Positions 1-13,409 of a stretch of 64,000 nucleotides of DNA are shown here, one piece after another. Positions within the stretch are counted from its first letter, which is position 1, and every line of letters begins with the position of its first letter. The notes under the pieces are model-generated. The model was not told the DNA's origin, did no database searches, and saw only the letters and a list, made by a program, of their open reading frames with translations. Position numbers and translations under genes: made by a program. The stretch comes from Rhea pennata (taxonomy: Eukaryota > Chordata > Aves > Rheiformes > Rheidae), in NCBI RefSeq assembly GCF_028389875.1, contig NC_084666.1:29978308-30042307 (forward strand), in the 5' to 3' direction.

Positions 1-404
1 CCCTATGAAGAACGGCTGTGAGAGCTGGGCCTCTTCAGCCTGGGGAAGAGAAGACTGAGGGGGGATCTTACCAATGTGGACAAGTACCTGAAGGGAGGGT
101 GTGAAGGGGACGGAGCCAAACTCTTTTCAGTTGTCCCATGTGACAGGACAAGAAGCAATGGGCAGAAATTGAAGCACAGGAAGTTCTGCCTGAGCGTGAG
201 GGGGGATTTCTTCACTGCGAGAGTAACGGAGCACTGGACCAGGTTGCCCAGAGAGGTTGTGGAGTCTCCTTCTCTGGAGATCTTCAAGGCCCACCTGGAT
301 GCAACCCTGTCTACCATGCTCTAGGTGACCCTGCTGAGCAGGGGGGTTGGACTAGATGATCTCCAGAGGTCCCTTCCAACCTTACTGATTCTATGATTCT
401 GTGA
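1..404 (+). mobile_element. CR1 LINE, 3' end (cut by window edge)
   Basis: This is the last part of a CR1 non-LTR retrotransposon in sense orientation. It aligns by eye almost base for base with 14765-15163, including the end of the second open reading frame, which stops at 322-324. A short 3' untranslated tail follows, with the block around 357-385 and a terminal octamer-like repeat of the ATTCTRTG type near 388-404. There is no poly(A) tail, as is normal for CR1. The left part lies outside the window, so length and coding state cannot be judged. Confidence 0.93.
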
Positions 405-2612
405 ACTGTTGAGTGAAGACAACAGTATCCTTTCACTAAATTGCTTTATCAAACCTGGGAGAAGGTAAAGCTGAAATGCAAACATATTCAGGAATTTTCA
501 GCAACTCTATATTGATATGGCTGAGAAGAACGGAAGAGATAATTTCATTTTATCCACTGGAAAATAAAGGTTCTCAAAAAGGTTTTTGTTCCACGAAAGA
601 CCTTAAGAAACAGTTCAAACTCTTTCAAGGCACTATCATATCCATACCTTCTACAAGAAAACCTTTTAAATTTTAACAGAATGAGAATAAGATAGATCTG
701 AGAAATGCTAACGTTATTAATAAAAAATACTTTTTTCTTGTAAATCTGTCAAATGAGTTTGTGAACAAGCAATATCTAAACTACAGGAAACATAAAGAAA
801 AAATTTATTTGAAAGTGGTCCACCCATGTTTCACCACTGGGCAGAATGTGCTCCTAGCTTCATTCTTTCTGTTACAACAGTTTCTTATCACACCTGTGGT
901 CTGTCCTTATTTCATATGGTTTCTATTCACACACGAGGAGTAGAAAAGTGTCAGTCCATGGATTCTGCAGGCCCCTAAGACATACAGTTGTGTTTTTGAA
1001 AAGACTGGGGTTTTTAGGGGGCTGGGGTTGTTTATAAGGCTGAGAAGGACTTGCACATTCCCAGAAAGAAAAGCAAACAAACAAAATGGAAGAAGCTGAA
1101 AGTAAGAAGAGAACATTCAAGATTACCTTAATGGATTTGCTTGTAAGTAAAAGCCATTGTAATTCTTTGCAGAAGATAGTTTACTGGTGGTCCTTTGATA
1201 AAAGTCATTGAGAAACTATGACTGGTCTTGAGTATAGTATCACAGAAGAAATAACAGTGATTTGGATTTCTCAGGAGATTGTTCAGGAAGCTATAGGCTG
1301 AGAAAAATTATAACCAATTTATATATTGTTCATTATTTTTCTTGGAAGGTAGAAAGAAGAGATATTAATACCTATCCTTATCAATACATATCCTTAGTTT
1401 GTCTTTATTTTACAATTATTTTCTTATGAACAGGTGAGAAGTAAAAGATATTTTGACAAGAATAGGCTACGGAGCTTATCTGGGAAGATAAAGTTAGGCC
1501 CGTTTCAAAATGGGTTTTCAAAAATCCAGACAGCATTTTGAAATAAAAGAAAAACTATTGCCAGATAATCTACAGAAATGTCAAAGAAAAAAATAGACTG
1601 CAGTGACTTTGTGCTGTCTATAGCAACTGTCTATACTGATAAGAAGGGAAAAGGCTCCTGTCAAAAGCAGGTGACATATAGCACTGACCTTAGGCTGCAA
1701 GATGGCTTAGAGAAGTGGTTGGCCCTCCAGTTCTTATGCTGAATGTGCAGGAGATTGTCTTGAAGTCACATTACAGCCCAGGGAGGCACAGGTAATGTCT
1801 GTAACACTGTGAGGCAATAAAAAGAAATATATATTAATTTGAAACAGATCTCTATTGACTATCCATAAAAAGCAACCAAATCAAACAAGAAAAAATAACT
1901 TAGAAATTGATCTGAAATCAGTGTTCAGACTATAGTGCATTTCACACTAATTATTGTGTTTTACAGAGGTCTGATCTCCTACACAGCACTTAATGTAATC
2001 AATTAGTAATGGCAGTGATTACAAAAAGTGTCTTCATACCCTTTTTACTCTCATTTCCTGCCTAATTGGAGGAAAATGGTAATTTCTATAAGGATAGTAC
2101 TGGGCAACTTGAAGCTTTAAGAAATATTTTTAGTGTAATTTTTGTTAAGAGACTTTTGAATGTAGGGAAATACTATCTTAAAAAGTAATGGCCACATGAG
2201 AGAGCTTCCACCCACAGAACAGAAAGTACAGTACAAGTCATGTAAATACAGAGGCTTAATAGTGACTTCAGTTTTGTAACTCCTGCACCCCCAAAAGAAT
2301 CCCCCTTGCAGTAAATAGGATCCACACAGATCCAGTGCCAGAACTGGACAGTCATTGCTCATGAATTTGAATGCAACGGTAAAGTAAATGCTGAATCTAC
2401 TAAAAGCGGATAGGCTTTGTAGGCTGAGAACATTGGTCTATCTCTAATCACTGTGCAAAACAAACCCAGTAACTCCAATATAACCCTATACAGTCCTACC
2501 TGCCATCAGTTAAGTTATTATTTAAAATGTAGTTTAAATCTTTAATTATCAGAACTCCTGGGAAGTATTTGCTTGTATATATAAATTTCCTTTTTTTTTT
2601 TTTTTTTTGCAG
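405..2612. other. Upstream or intronic sequence of EXOC1L
   Basis: No exon can be supported here. EXOC1L exon 2 at 2613 needs an upstream exon ending with one carried base (phase 1), preferably G. I looked for such a donor and did not find one with plausible PH-like coding sequence. The missing first coding exon is most likely left of the window. A T-run of about 18 directly before the CAG at 2610-2612 is the pyrimidine tract of the next exon. Confidence 0.5.
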
Positions 2613-2743
2613 TGACTAAAGGTGAAGAAGTAGAAATATGTATGGTTAAACACCTCAGAGTAGATCGAGAGGAAAAATATGAAATAGTTGAAAAGTGGTT
2701 TTTGAAAGACCTAGAAATGATTGATGGAAAAGAAGCAGATACT
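2613..2743 (+). CDS. EXOC1L: EXOC1L exon 2 (first visible coding exon)
   Basis: 131 nt, entered in phase 1 and left in phase 0. It opens VTKGEEVEI and ends DGKEADT before GTAAGT. EXOC1 exon 3 (17491-17621) is also exactly 131 nt with the same phases and also begins TGAC, opening VTTERPVQV. This supports homology independently of the protein match. Confidence 0.9.
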
Positions 2744-4917
2744 GTAAGTGTTATGTATTATTAAATACATATATAGAATAAACTTTTCTTGTGTTGCAAT
2801 TTGTGACACAAATATTGAAGTGCAATTAAAGTTCACTACCTAAAAAAAGAAAATTATGTAAAAAAAGGATATTTTTTGTTTACTGCATGTCAGAGTCTCC
2901 AGATTGCATTTGTACTGCTTGTAAGAAAAATTGGTTTTGTTTATCTGTTGTCATTTTCTTCATTAGTCTTCTGAATTTCTCTTGAGATCTGAGGGACAAA
3001 CTAGGTGATTTCTAATTTGTTCATCATAACCAGCAATAAAGCTCTCCAACTGTAGCACCCAATGTAAATCTGGGTTAATTCTATAGATTTAAATACATGT
3101 ATTTGAAAACAAAATCTAGTCCATATTTTTATGGAGAATAAGGTTCTGTCACTTGAATTCATGAACCTATTCTCTATGTGACAAAGAGGATTTGTGTCAA
3201 TGTATAAAACGTCATGTAAGTACATAGTTTGGTGTACCAGTTTAAGAAATAGGGCCAAATTTTGCCTCTTTTACATAGCTTAATCTCACTCATTTTACCT
3301 GTGGCAGTTACATATTTATGTGAATAAAACATCTTTGGCTAGATTTGGCTCATGATCTTAACTGCTAAAAGATTCATAATCTCTCAGATACAACTTCAGA
3401 AGGATAGAGTTAACCTACACTAATACAATACAAAATATACCAAAAGTAGAATTACATCCTATTTTACAGAAACTGGAAATATATGCTGAGGTGAATATCT
3501 TACTCAGAAGACATTTTAACAACCATCCACCTATAGAAAATAATAGTCCTGGAAAAAATTGCAGTGCTTTCAAATGAACATAAAACTGAGTTCAGATTAC
3601 ATTACACTAGTGAAATGGAAATCTAACAGAAACAGAAATGCTAACAAAAATGGAAGGCTAACAAAAAGGTTTCAGAGTTGCTCCAAGAAAAATGACCACT
3701 CATTCTGTCACATCAACAGTTCCCCTTTGAAACAAGTCTCCCACAACTCCTGCACAGTCAGGCACACTCTGTGCAGCAGCCTGCAGACCTTCTGCATATT
3801 GCCCTCTCATCTAAAATTAGGAATCTAGAAACGGAGATGAGCTCAGGTTCACTGTATACCTGCACCCTGTGGGCTCCCTGCAGCTCAGGCCAGAAGAGGA
3901 AAAAGCCACAAGTGAAACTCCTTTACATCCCGTCTGAGTTATCTTGCTTCTGAAAATGTCCCTGTTCCTTCCCCAGCCAAGGCAGCTAGAGAATTTCCTG
4001 ATCACCTGCCTAAATGAACTCCATCCTTTTTCTAAAGCATTATACTAAAAAACCCTTCTGAGATGATTCAGCCTTCTACAACTGAGATGATCTAAACCTG
4101 TACTATTTTTTGTTAGAAAAAGCCTAAATGTACCTCCAATTCATAATTATAGGATGATTAACATTGCTATAAATATTCATAATGTTGTTAATCATAGTCA
4201 CAGAATTTAATAGCACTTAGCTGCTGCTAGTATTAATTGTGCCAAGGAGTCAGAAAGCATGGAGAATTGCAATTTAGGCAGGAAGGGCAATCAATATTCT
4301 TCCTCTGACAGGCAAATGTATTTATAACCCAAGGCAAGTGCTTTTCATACCGTGTGTTTTAGACAATGGGACAAATCACTACATTTTAAAACATTTTATA
4401 ATCCTAATAAAGTACAGTGTATCACTTGGCAAAAATTTTCCTCAGGGCAAAATTCCTAATGGCAAAGAATGACACCTAGTTAAAAACTACTGCTTTGTAC
4501 AGTTTTGAAAGATCCTTTAGTATGAATAGCAGAAATATGCAAAGTTCATCGAACTGAGAAAAAGACCTGAAGGTATCTGAGTAGGGAACAATAGAGTTGT
4601 TGTCCTAATGTCTGTAATGCATGTACTAATTTCCTTCTCTCTCCATTTTTTAGGATAATCCATATTTTGATATGCACTTCCACAAAGTCTACAGTATGGA
4701 AGCATACAGTTGTGCATCTAAATATACCTTTGCTCGAACATTAAACGAACTGAATGAAATGTATCTTAAAAAGGACTTGAAGATTGTGAACTTTGATAAC
4801 ACCTACTTAAATGATGATTCATTCTGGTCATCAAACAATAGAGATTGCTTAGTACTTATGAGAATATGCTTTTATGCTTCCAACCTTTTATGTCTCTCCC
4901 TATGTCCTCTGTCCTAA
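2613..4917 (+). CDS. EXOC1L: Exocyst complex component 1-like (3' two exons)
   Basis: Two spliced exons, 2613-2743 and 4654-4917, give 131 readable codons plus a TAA stop at 4915. The product resembles the N-terminal PH-like region of EXOC1/Sec3, which in EXOC1 binds phosphoinositide and small GTPases. Shared stretches are NP-FD-HF-KVY and a later TF...LN..YL.K segment, both also found in EXOC1 at 19603-19762. EXOC1L lacks the long exocyst rod, so it is a short stand-alone paralog whose role is poorly known. The acceptors end in TTTGCAG and TTTTAG, and the donor after 2743 is GTAAGT. The first coding exon is missing, so the start is unknown. Upstream placement next to EXOC1 supports a partial tandem duplication. 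Confidence 0.9.
4654..4917 (+). CDS. EXOC1L: EXOC1L last exon
   Basis: 264 nt, phase 0, 87 codons plus TAA. It starts [14 protein letters not shown] and ends in a hydrophobic, cysteine-rich tail ([16 protein letters not shown]). That tail is not in EXOC1, where the equivalent exon splices on at 19763; it matches the family's known C-terminus as I remember it. The acceptor is TTTTTTAG. Confidence 0.92.
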   Translation, partial: DNPYFDMHFHKVYSMEAYSCASKYTFARTLNELNEMYLKKDLKIVNFDNTYLNDDSFWSSNNRDCLVLMRICFYASNLLCLSLCPLS

Positions 4918-7900
4918 AGATGGATTTTATAACATTAAAGTGACTGTTTCACTTTTGCTGACTAGAATTTCATAAATCATATGATAAAAGAGATAGTAAG
5001 CAATATGCAATATCTGCTTTTTAATTTTACATGTAAGTCCAAAATGAAATATACTTTTTGTATAAGCAATTGATCATTAATTTATATATATTAGAAGGGC
5101 CTAACTCTGACAAATACCTACAAATGTAGAAGACTTTCAACACAGGACCAATAATTCACCTATTCAGTGGTGACTGCTCATATAAGTAGAGTTCAGCGCT
5201 TGATCTTATGTTTGTAGAGGCATAAGTAATTCTTCATTAATAGCCACAAATATTTAAAGAGCATTAGTAGTTAATTTATGTCTTGGAGGTAGAAAAAATA
5301 AAGCAAACAAATGAGATCTGTACAGGAATGATGCACATTTCCATTTTCAAACTCATTGAAGTAGAGAACGCCCTTAAAGAGATCATGCCTACATGAATAC
5401 AAGAACCAAATCTTGGTCCTGCTGAATCAGAGTTTTGCCTTCAGATTCCATGGCACCAACTTTTTACCTATGCATCTATAATTATTTTTTCTCACAATGT
5501 CTAGTAGTCCCTTTAGCCTATCCATTATTTGTGATGCCATCTTAAAAACATAAAATGAATGTTTTTAGGTAAATAGCTTGCTTTATTTGTCAGACTTCTT
5601 AGCACTTTTTTCTTTTATATTATTAGTGTCTTCTTTGTTGCAATTTATTGTTCATGTATATGAATTGACCCAGGTAGAGAACGGATATTGTCTATGCCTC
5701 TTCTCTGCCTCCAAACCAATAACTAACAAAATACTTCTGGAGATCCTATATAAACTGTAGTTGGTGGCTATTAGTTACAATTACTTCATAAGCAAGTGAT
5801 AAGCTTCTCAAAGTTCATAGAATTAGAATTCTGAGGGTAATTTCCACCTGATGCTAGCTACGTATTGGCTTATTTAGTATGCTACTTAAATGTGTATCAG
5901 TACTTACAGTTACATTTAACATGAGGTGGATTCTGCTGAGTGCTTTGGAGGATTTCACCCGTAACAAAAACAGTGACAGTATTATATTATGGTAGAAATA
6001 GAGGACAAATTATAGCTGCATTGTCTGGAAGCAGAAGAGGAACAATGTTGACAATAAGCAGCATAGTGATATCTCATCAGTCAGCTAAGCTAGCTGGCTG
6101 GTCTTCCTGTAGACAGTAGAGAAAGAAGGGGCTCACCAAAGCTGATTCAGAGAAACGTAAAATGAGTTTCTGGCCTGACCTTCCTGCCTGAGAAAACTTG
6201 CTCTCTCTTTTGGAAGTGAAGAGAGAAGAGGAGACTAGCTGTGGACCAGAACAGCTAAGTACCTCAAGTCGATTGATAAGTAGCTCCCAGGAAACCACAA
6301 GCTGGTTAATGTCTTCTTCCAATATATGTCACCTGTAAAATGGATAGTCATGCAAGGATACTGTGGCTCTTACTGCATTGTCGCTTTTCACATGGACTCC
6401 CACCTTTAAAAACATTTATATAAAGGTACTAGGGATTCAAAATTGAAACAAAAACAAATGAGAATATATTTGAAAGATTGTATAAGATGTACAGCTTTTT
6501 ACTTTACTTTTTAATGCTGTCCTGTTGCTAGTATATACAAAGGCCATACATTTGATTATCTAATCTTTGAAGTTGCGTATTTTATTCTAGACATATGTTG
6601 TAAGTGATGTTCCTTCTAACATAACCTTAATAATTATGTGTCCCTTGATAGTTGTGAAAACAGTTTATATGAGTCATGCAAATCTTCCGGAATTTGTAAG
6701 GACTTGTGTCATACATTTACCACCTAAATATTGTAAGAGAGGAGGACTGTATTTCCAAACATTGTTTATGAAATTTGGTTGTTATTTTCAGAATGTCTTT
6801 GGGATAATCCAGTTCGAGTATGTATATTGTAATGTGTGATCCATACCTACAAGAACTATTTGCCCAACATCCAGCTTGCATAAAGCCATTTCTAATAGCA
6901 AGTAGTGCAGACTACTGTTATGTGTGACACATTGTCTCATTTGGACTGTGAATTATTGTATTGTATTAGATAAAAAATATGGAACATCTAATAATAAACA
7001 CTCCATTAGCAATCCTTTGAAATATGTGTACGGGTAGTGAATTCCTGACCAGTAGTTGTTTGTATTGTGTTAGAAACTGATTAGAGAAAACTCTAGCTAA
7101 AAATGACTATAATGTTCAAATATATTCAGTTGACTTGCACAAGTAGCTTTCTATTCTTCCACTGTATAAACATTAAACTGATTATATTGGAATACAAGTA
7201 AGTCTGTACTATATGTGGAATACACGCAATTAAAATCTGTTTTTTCTTCTTCAGACATTCTTCACCATGTGACCAGACTAGCCAAGAGGAAAGGAAAAAT
7301 AGGGATATTCTCCTTTTAGATTATTTCAGTTATTATCAAAAGGAAAAATATTTAAAAACTTGATCTTGGAACACTTGCACAGTTCTTTATATAAGATATC
7401 AAATACACTGTGTATTGCTAATCTGATACAATTGCACTGTAGAACGTCTGTATCCTGAGGTACGAAAGATTGTCATTATGTGGTTAGTATAGTCCAGCTG
7501 CACCACATGAGATAGAGAATATACTAAATTTTAAATGGGAAAGACCCGATAGGCTAGATGATAGTCAATCTTTCAGTTGATTTGATCTTTCAAAATGGTG
7601 TTCTACATCACATTTCCTGACGTTGGTTACACAGTGAAGTTGAAAATACAGTATTTAGATTTATCTGCTTCTCATGGAAGACTTCTCCAAAACTACTTAG
7701 GGAGAAACTTACAGAAGACTAAAAGATGATCAAGAATGCTTTTGTAGCATTTTTATAAAAGGTTTCAGCTAAATGGTGGAGTGAATTAATACTCAAGACT
7801 CTATGTAGATTATATTCAGAATACAGGAAATGCTATCAGCCATATTTGTGTTCCAGAGAAAAGTAAAAATCTGGCAGCCTGAAAATGAAGAGTGGCAACA

Positions 7901-10290
7901 AACAAACAAGACTTCATGCACACTTGGATAAGAAGCAGGGAGAGAAGAGTGTGTCATAAAAGATGGACGATGATTTTGTCTTAAGAAGTATCCTGTTTTT
8001 TAACTCTTAAACCACCATCAGAAGTAAGAACACATGGAAAGAAAAAGGATTTTGGAATATTTTGTTTGTAATACTCATTGATACCATAAACATTTTTTTC
8101 TACTTAAATGATTCATAAATTTCCTTCAATTCTGTGCTACAAAAAGTGCTTTATATCAACATTCAGATAAGGTGGTGCCATATCAACAAAATGGTGATGT
8201 TCCACTGGAGTTCATGGATTTAAGATAAATTTTCACCAGCTAAGAGCCCTGAGCTTATATTTAAAACAGAAGGATTCTGTTCCTGTGTGTTCAGTCTTGG
8301 ATCAAGGCAGAATTTTAGGTCATTTTTGAAGGGAAACAGAACAGACAAGGGGCCTATTCCAAACTGTGACTTCTGTGCTGCTTCCAAGTTCTTGTCCTCC
8401 CTTGCATATTGGAGTCACTCATATGTGTCAGTATACTGACCCATCTCATCCCAGTGTTCTACTTGTACAGTCTTTCTCTGTCAGACTTTCTCTGTCATCT
8501 GCCTATTCCGCAATGGCTTCAGTCACTTTCACAATATAACTCTCGTATCTTCTCTCAGAAAAATGGGAGTGTATTATGTAATTTGTAACATGTGATTTTG
8601 GAATATTTTGTCACGAGTTAAGGCTCATATTGGAAGATCAAAGAGCTTCTGGGGGAAGCTGAAAAAGGAAGAGCTATGGCACCCTGCATACTGTAAAATG
8701 ATCTCACAATGACTGTTTTAACACGTATAACCACATTTTAGCATTAACCAACTAAGTCTTGCTTTTTGCACTTAAACAGAATTAACAATTGAAGACAGAA
8801 AAGGAGAAGGGTTTTGGATTATTAACAACAAAAGCTTTATGCAAGCCTATCCAGTCCTTCATGGCTGCTTTGTCTAGTCTTTATAGATCCAGCAACAGAC
8901 AGTTTTATTTTGTAGGTTAACCAAGAAATTACCCTATTGTATTTTCTTTTTTAACCTTGGCCCTTATGAATATTACAGAACATGTATACAGCATATTGTT
9001 TTGTAAGTCAGAAAATAAAACTATATTCAGTAAATCTGTAGTGGTCAGCAATGTTTTCAGTCATGTGGGAAGATGATATAATAATGATGAGATTGCTGTT
9101 TTACATATTAGAAGTCTATCTTTGCTGGCAACTTAACTATTACAATAACTTGGAGAAGATATTTACTATTGCTTTTTATTAGTAATGGCCTGGGTAACAG
9201 ATTTTATCAATCATACCTTAAAAGCATAGTGATGCATTAATGTGACATAAATCATACAGTTCAAGTAATCTGTAATGATTTCGGTCTTCTCTTAACTCTG
9301 CACACAAGCATTGAAAAAATAGTATATTATTTTTTATCATTATTTTATCATTTATATGAATGATAAAATTGAGTGATGTATATCGATCATGTGAAAAACC
9401 TCCTTCACAGCAATATTTGAGCTGTAAGGTAGTTTCTCACTGAATGCAATGATGGCTGCAAGTAGCTAAAGCTAGTTTTGGACATCATTTCTTATGGTTA
9501 TATTCCAAATCCTAGATGTGGCAATTAGTCACAGAGTAACTTTTCCCTCTGACTTATCACTGGTATTGAAGACAGTGAGCTACCAACGGTACTTCTGAAT
9601 TAGAGATAGAGCTAAAATCTGAAGTGCCTTTCACAGAACTGAAAATAATTCTAATGTTGCGGCCAAGTTTGAATTATAACTGTTCCCTTGCAGTTGCAAT
9701 CAGATATAAAATTCTTTGTCACTTGAAATTCTGAAATACTGTCAGTTAAATCATTAAGAAACTTCCTGCAGTACCAGATACATCTGCATTTCTTTTATTA
9801 ATGTAAAAGTCACACTCAGTAAAGATCTGAAAGTGCATAGCTTTATTAATAGTTAAATACTCAACTATCGCATATGAGAGGCAACAAAAAGTGCAGAGTA
9901 TTAATTACTTAAAATCTCATGACTTATGTCCATGACTTATGTTGTTTTGAAAGTTCATCCTACTTCCAAGAATTTTTCAGTAGAAATCTGCCCACACTTT
10001 TAAGAGAATGAGTTCTGTCTATCCTCTAAATTCTATAAATGATAATAAATTAGAGCGATATTTTTAGTGGATATATAATTCATGGACAGGAAGCGGGACA
10101 ACCCTTTTACAAGGCAATGAGACACCAGAGAAACTGAGGGGGCCTCGGAAAAAACTGCTGGTTCACCTCAGGCTTAGACACTTAAGAGCGCAACCCAGGC
10201 AGTCCCTAAACACCACCACGCACTTACAGCACCAGCCTAGCAAGTTCACCTAAGTATATATACATACCTACCACCAGGCTTTTATAGGCT
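4918..10290. other. Intergenic region between EXOC1L and EXOC1
   Basis: About 5.4 kb of AT-rich sequence. I see no exon with homology, no recent CR1 and no RNA gene. The short open frames here are the length expected by chance and lack codon or splice support. The first part may belong to the EXOC1L 3' untranslated region. Confidence 0.6.
4934..4939 (+). terminator. Candidate EXOC1L poly(A) signal ATTAAA
   Basis: ATTAAA lies 17 bases after the EXOC1L stop codon and is followed by a T-rich stretch. An AATAAA at 5297-5302 is an alternative. Neither can be confirmed without transcripts. Confidence 0.35.
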
Positions 10291-10990
10291 AGGCCGGCTG
10301 GGCGCCGCGCCGCGCCGCCTCAGGGAGGAGCAGACCACGCCCTAACCGCCGCCACCGCCCGCGCGCCTCCACCGCCCCCGGCCCCGCCCCTGGCACTGCT
10401 CCGCGCTCCTATTGGCTCGTCCCACTCCGCCCCTTCTCGGGCTCGTGCGCGCGTTGCCCCGCTCTTCCGGGAGGGGGTGCGCGCGCGCGTGCGCGCTCAG
10501 CCCGGTGCTCTGTGGACGTTCTAGCCTGCCGTCTCTCTGCTAGCCCGGGGGGGAGGAGGGGGCGGTGCTCGGATCACGTGAACGGAAGCGGCTGCAGCGG
10601 CGGAGCTCGGCGGCCGTTGGGGGGCAGCGAGCGGCGGGAGGTCGCGGCCGGAGCGGCCGCGTCCTGAGGCGGAGGCACCTCCTCCCTCCCCCGCCCCCCC
10701 ACCCTCGCTCCGCCCCGGCCGGGGCTTTTCGGTGAGAGCGGCGCGGCGCCGGCGTCCTCCGCCCCTTCCCCCGCGGAAGGGGACCTGTGCGGGCCTGCTG
10801 AGGTCCCCGGGGCGGGTTGGCCCCGTCCGAGCCGCCGGCTCGGGTGGGGCCGCGCCGGGGGTGGGGGGTGGGATGGCCGCGGTACTGCGCGCCTCTGTCC
10901 GGGGCCGTTTCTCTGAGGCTCGCAGCGGGAAGGCGGCCGGGCTGGTGTCGGGAAGGCGCTTGGAAAGCTGCGGCTGCTCTGAGTGGCTCT
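10290..10990 (+). promoter_or_regulatory. EXOC1: CpG-island promoter of EXOC1
   Basis: The composition jumps abruptly from AT-rich to very GC- and CpG-rich. Visible elements are GC boxes near 10378-10390, an inverted CCAAT box (ATTGG) at 10411-10415 and an ETS-like CTTCCGG at 10464-10470. An alternating GC run at 10480-10497 contains NRF1-like GCGCGTGCGC. A palindromic E-box TCACGTGA lies at 10574-10581 and an ETS-like CGGAAGCG at 10583-10590. No TATA box is evident, which fits a broad housekeeping promoter. The transcription start is inferred to lie near 10500-10600. Confidence 0.85.
10540..10731 (+). other. EXOC1: Probable EXOC1 noncoding exon 1
   Basis: A good donor, TTTTCG then GTGAGAG, at 10731/10732 closes a GC-rich leader just after the promoter motifs. 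It would splice to 16508, which carries the start codon. The 5' limit is an estimate. Small open frames run through both strands but resemble nothing and are best explained by GC-rich composition. Confidence 0.55.
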
Positions 10991-13409
10991 CTCGAATTTT
11001 CCATGTAAACGAGCGATCTTTTATGTGACCACTGGTGGTGAACAGGTTTCCCGGGAATTTTACAATTAGGCTGCGCTTTTACATGAGGTTACTAGCTGAT
11101 GTGGTACAAGAGTGTCATGTTTTCCTGACTGCATGTGTAGAGAGGCCAAACAGTGTTCATTAGTGGCTTTCCCGAGTTGCTATATTGAATCTTTCCTATG
11201 TATTTGCTGGGCAGACTGTGCCTGTGAGATGGTGTCTTTGATAAATTCCATGTAGAAGAGGTTTTGTAACATTCCCTTACCTTACTGAAAAGACTATTCC
11301 TGCAGTCTCACAAGGGATTTATTAGAGTCTGAATTGAGCTCAGATCCCTCAAAGCGTGTTTCTGAGGAAGCAGCTCAGTCTCCAGCTTCTTGTACTTGGT
11401 TTTGTGCTTCTGTGGGATGGCAGGAGTTGTAACTCATGCATGAAGACTGTAGCAATGTACTTGGTCCCGACCTACAGTGAAGATTGGGGGAGTTGTGACT
11501 CAGTGTTCAACTGGTAACAGAAGTTGGGCTATATGTCAGGTGTGTGATCTTGGGATTGATGTATCCTGTTTTAGAGGAAAGGTGTATTCTGTACAGTTGT
11601 GAAATTTTGCATTAGTTCCAAAATGTGAGGATTGGTGACTTGCAACAATCGGTCTAAATGTGATTCAGAGCAGTAGGTGAAATCCTGACTAGAAAAGAAA
11701 GGTGATATTTCCAGAATGCAACAGACTGTTGTTACCTTGCATGTTCATCTTATCCACCTAGTGAAAAATAACTGAAATGACAAATGAAACAATTTGGAAA
11801 GGAAAAGCTGGACCAAGCATTCAGAAGAGGAGGAAAGGCATTAGAAAGCAACTAACAGTGGAGTATTTCAGTGCTATAGGGTTGTCTTATAACTGGGATT
11901 TATCTGAATGTTCTAAACTCTTAGCAGTAGTGATTTCAGCTTGGGATATTGCCCCTTTTCCCCAAAAGCCCTTGAGTTGCTAATTGTTAAAATTACCAAA
12001 TTCCCTGAGTTGAAAAATGTGCTGGACAGCTCAGCTCAGGCTAGTGGGACACTGAACACTATGAGTAATATCAGAACTTCTTCATATAAAGAAAAACACT
12101 CAAACATCTCTTAAGTGTTGCTATTTTTAGATTATTCAGAGCAGTCTCTGTGGAGTGTGAGGACTTGTTGTGAATCAGGTGAGTATTACTAGTGACCAAA
12201 TTTTTTGGAACATGATTTTTGCTTTTATGATCTTTTCTAGCTTAAGTGTGGTTTTGGATTTCTACACTGAGGACTAGACCATGCTTCGCTAAGGAATTGG
12301 ATGATTATACAGGAATCTTTCTCAAAAGTCCCTTTCAGAATTGTTCCTTAGGATTTTGGTTTTGTTGGTGAATAGTTAATTTAAGGTTGGTCTCATCCTT
12401 GATCGTAAACTCATCTTTCATCATACACTAATACACTGGAAGATTTTCTCTCAGCGTGTTGCACATTACTTGAAGGCACTACCTAAAAAGATGTCAAAAC
12501 CCTTAGTGATTGTCTCTTTTTTAAAAAATAAACAAGTTATTAATACGTTACATGTCTAAACTTCATTCTTTTCTTACAGTTACTTCTTTCTACAGTAACT
12601 TTCTCCCATTGCCGGCTGCTGTTATTACATAGAGCGCTGGATTACTAAAAGCCTTCCAGATCCATTTTCCCCTCCTCCCTCTTTCCATTTTTTTCCTTTT
12701 TACCTCCTTGTCTGCCCCACTTCCTACAAGTCCCCAGGAACCAATTTTCTTAATCAGGAGAGCAAGCTTTTAGGTATTGTGAGGAAAGTACTTCTGCTTT
12801 CAAAGGTGAATGCACCTCATTCATACAACCTGTTGGTCTCACTTTGTATCTGCTTTGTGTGTGATTACATTATTGACATTAAACTAAATCTGCCAATTTA
12901 CCAGAAGATTTAAAAGGCAGATGTTGATGTATGAGGATACTACCTTCTCTGTTCACTGTTACAGGCTATGAGAATAGGGAAACAATATCTGCAGAAAAGA
13001 CAGAAATTTTAGCAGAAGTCTTTTCTTTTTAGCAATTCGGTTAGAGTACAATATTCAAGATCAGCACTTCATCCATCCCTAGAAGTTTGTTGCTAGGCAT
13101 ACATGCTTTCTTTCTCTTTTTCTTTATAGATACCTTTTTACTCCTTTTCTAGATGAGAAACTCCATAATTATAAAATCTGTGATTTATGTTTCTGGAATC
13201 TAGTTTACATACACCAGAAAAGGCAGCAAATGAGTCAAATGTAGTGCCTTATCTTTGCAAAACTGTACTGTGACCCTTTTAGATGAAGGTGGCCTTGGAC
13301 TTGTTTTTTTTCTACCAGCTATGAAGATGCATCTCTTCATTCTGTATTTATGTAATAATTGCCGGATTCTTGTTGGAAGATGATAAGGAACATGAACAGC
13401 CTATTAGGT

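Noticed and set aside
767-883. Tyr/Lys-rich open frame near 761-943
   Set aside because: No splice support and no similarity to EXOC1L; length expected by chance.
1086-1142. ATG followed by 19 codons and a perfect GTAAGT donor, possible EXOC1L first exon
   Set aside because: It ends in phase 0 but the next exon needs phase 1. Joining them gives an immediate TGA. The peptide also does not resemble the family.
1578-1670. ATG frame with a GTGACA donor, faintly like the start of EXOC1 (LSI..V....KK)
   Set aside because: Same phase problem, poor donor, and the similarity is within chance for a short basic peptide.
3001-3258. 85-codon minus-strand frame and similar short antisense frames throughout
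   Set aside because: AT-rich intronic sequence yields such frames by chance; no family resemblance.
10540-11028. Long open frames on both strands over the EXOC1 CpG island (98 and 154 codons)
   Set aside because: GC-rich composition removes stop codons. The peptides are Arg/Pro/Ala-rich, match no family, and the strands overlap each other.
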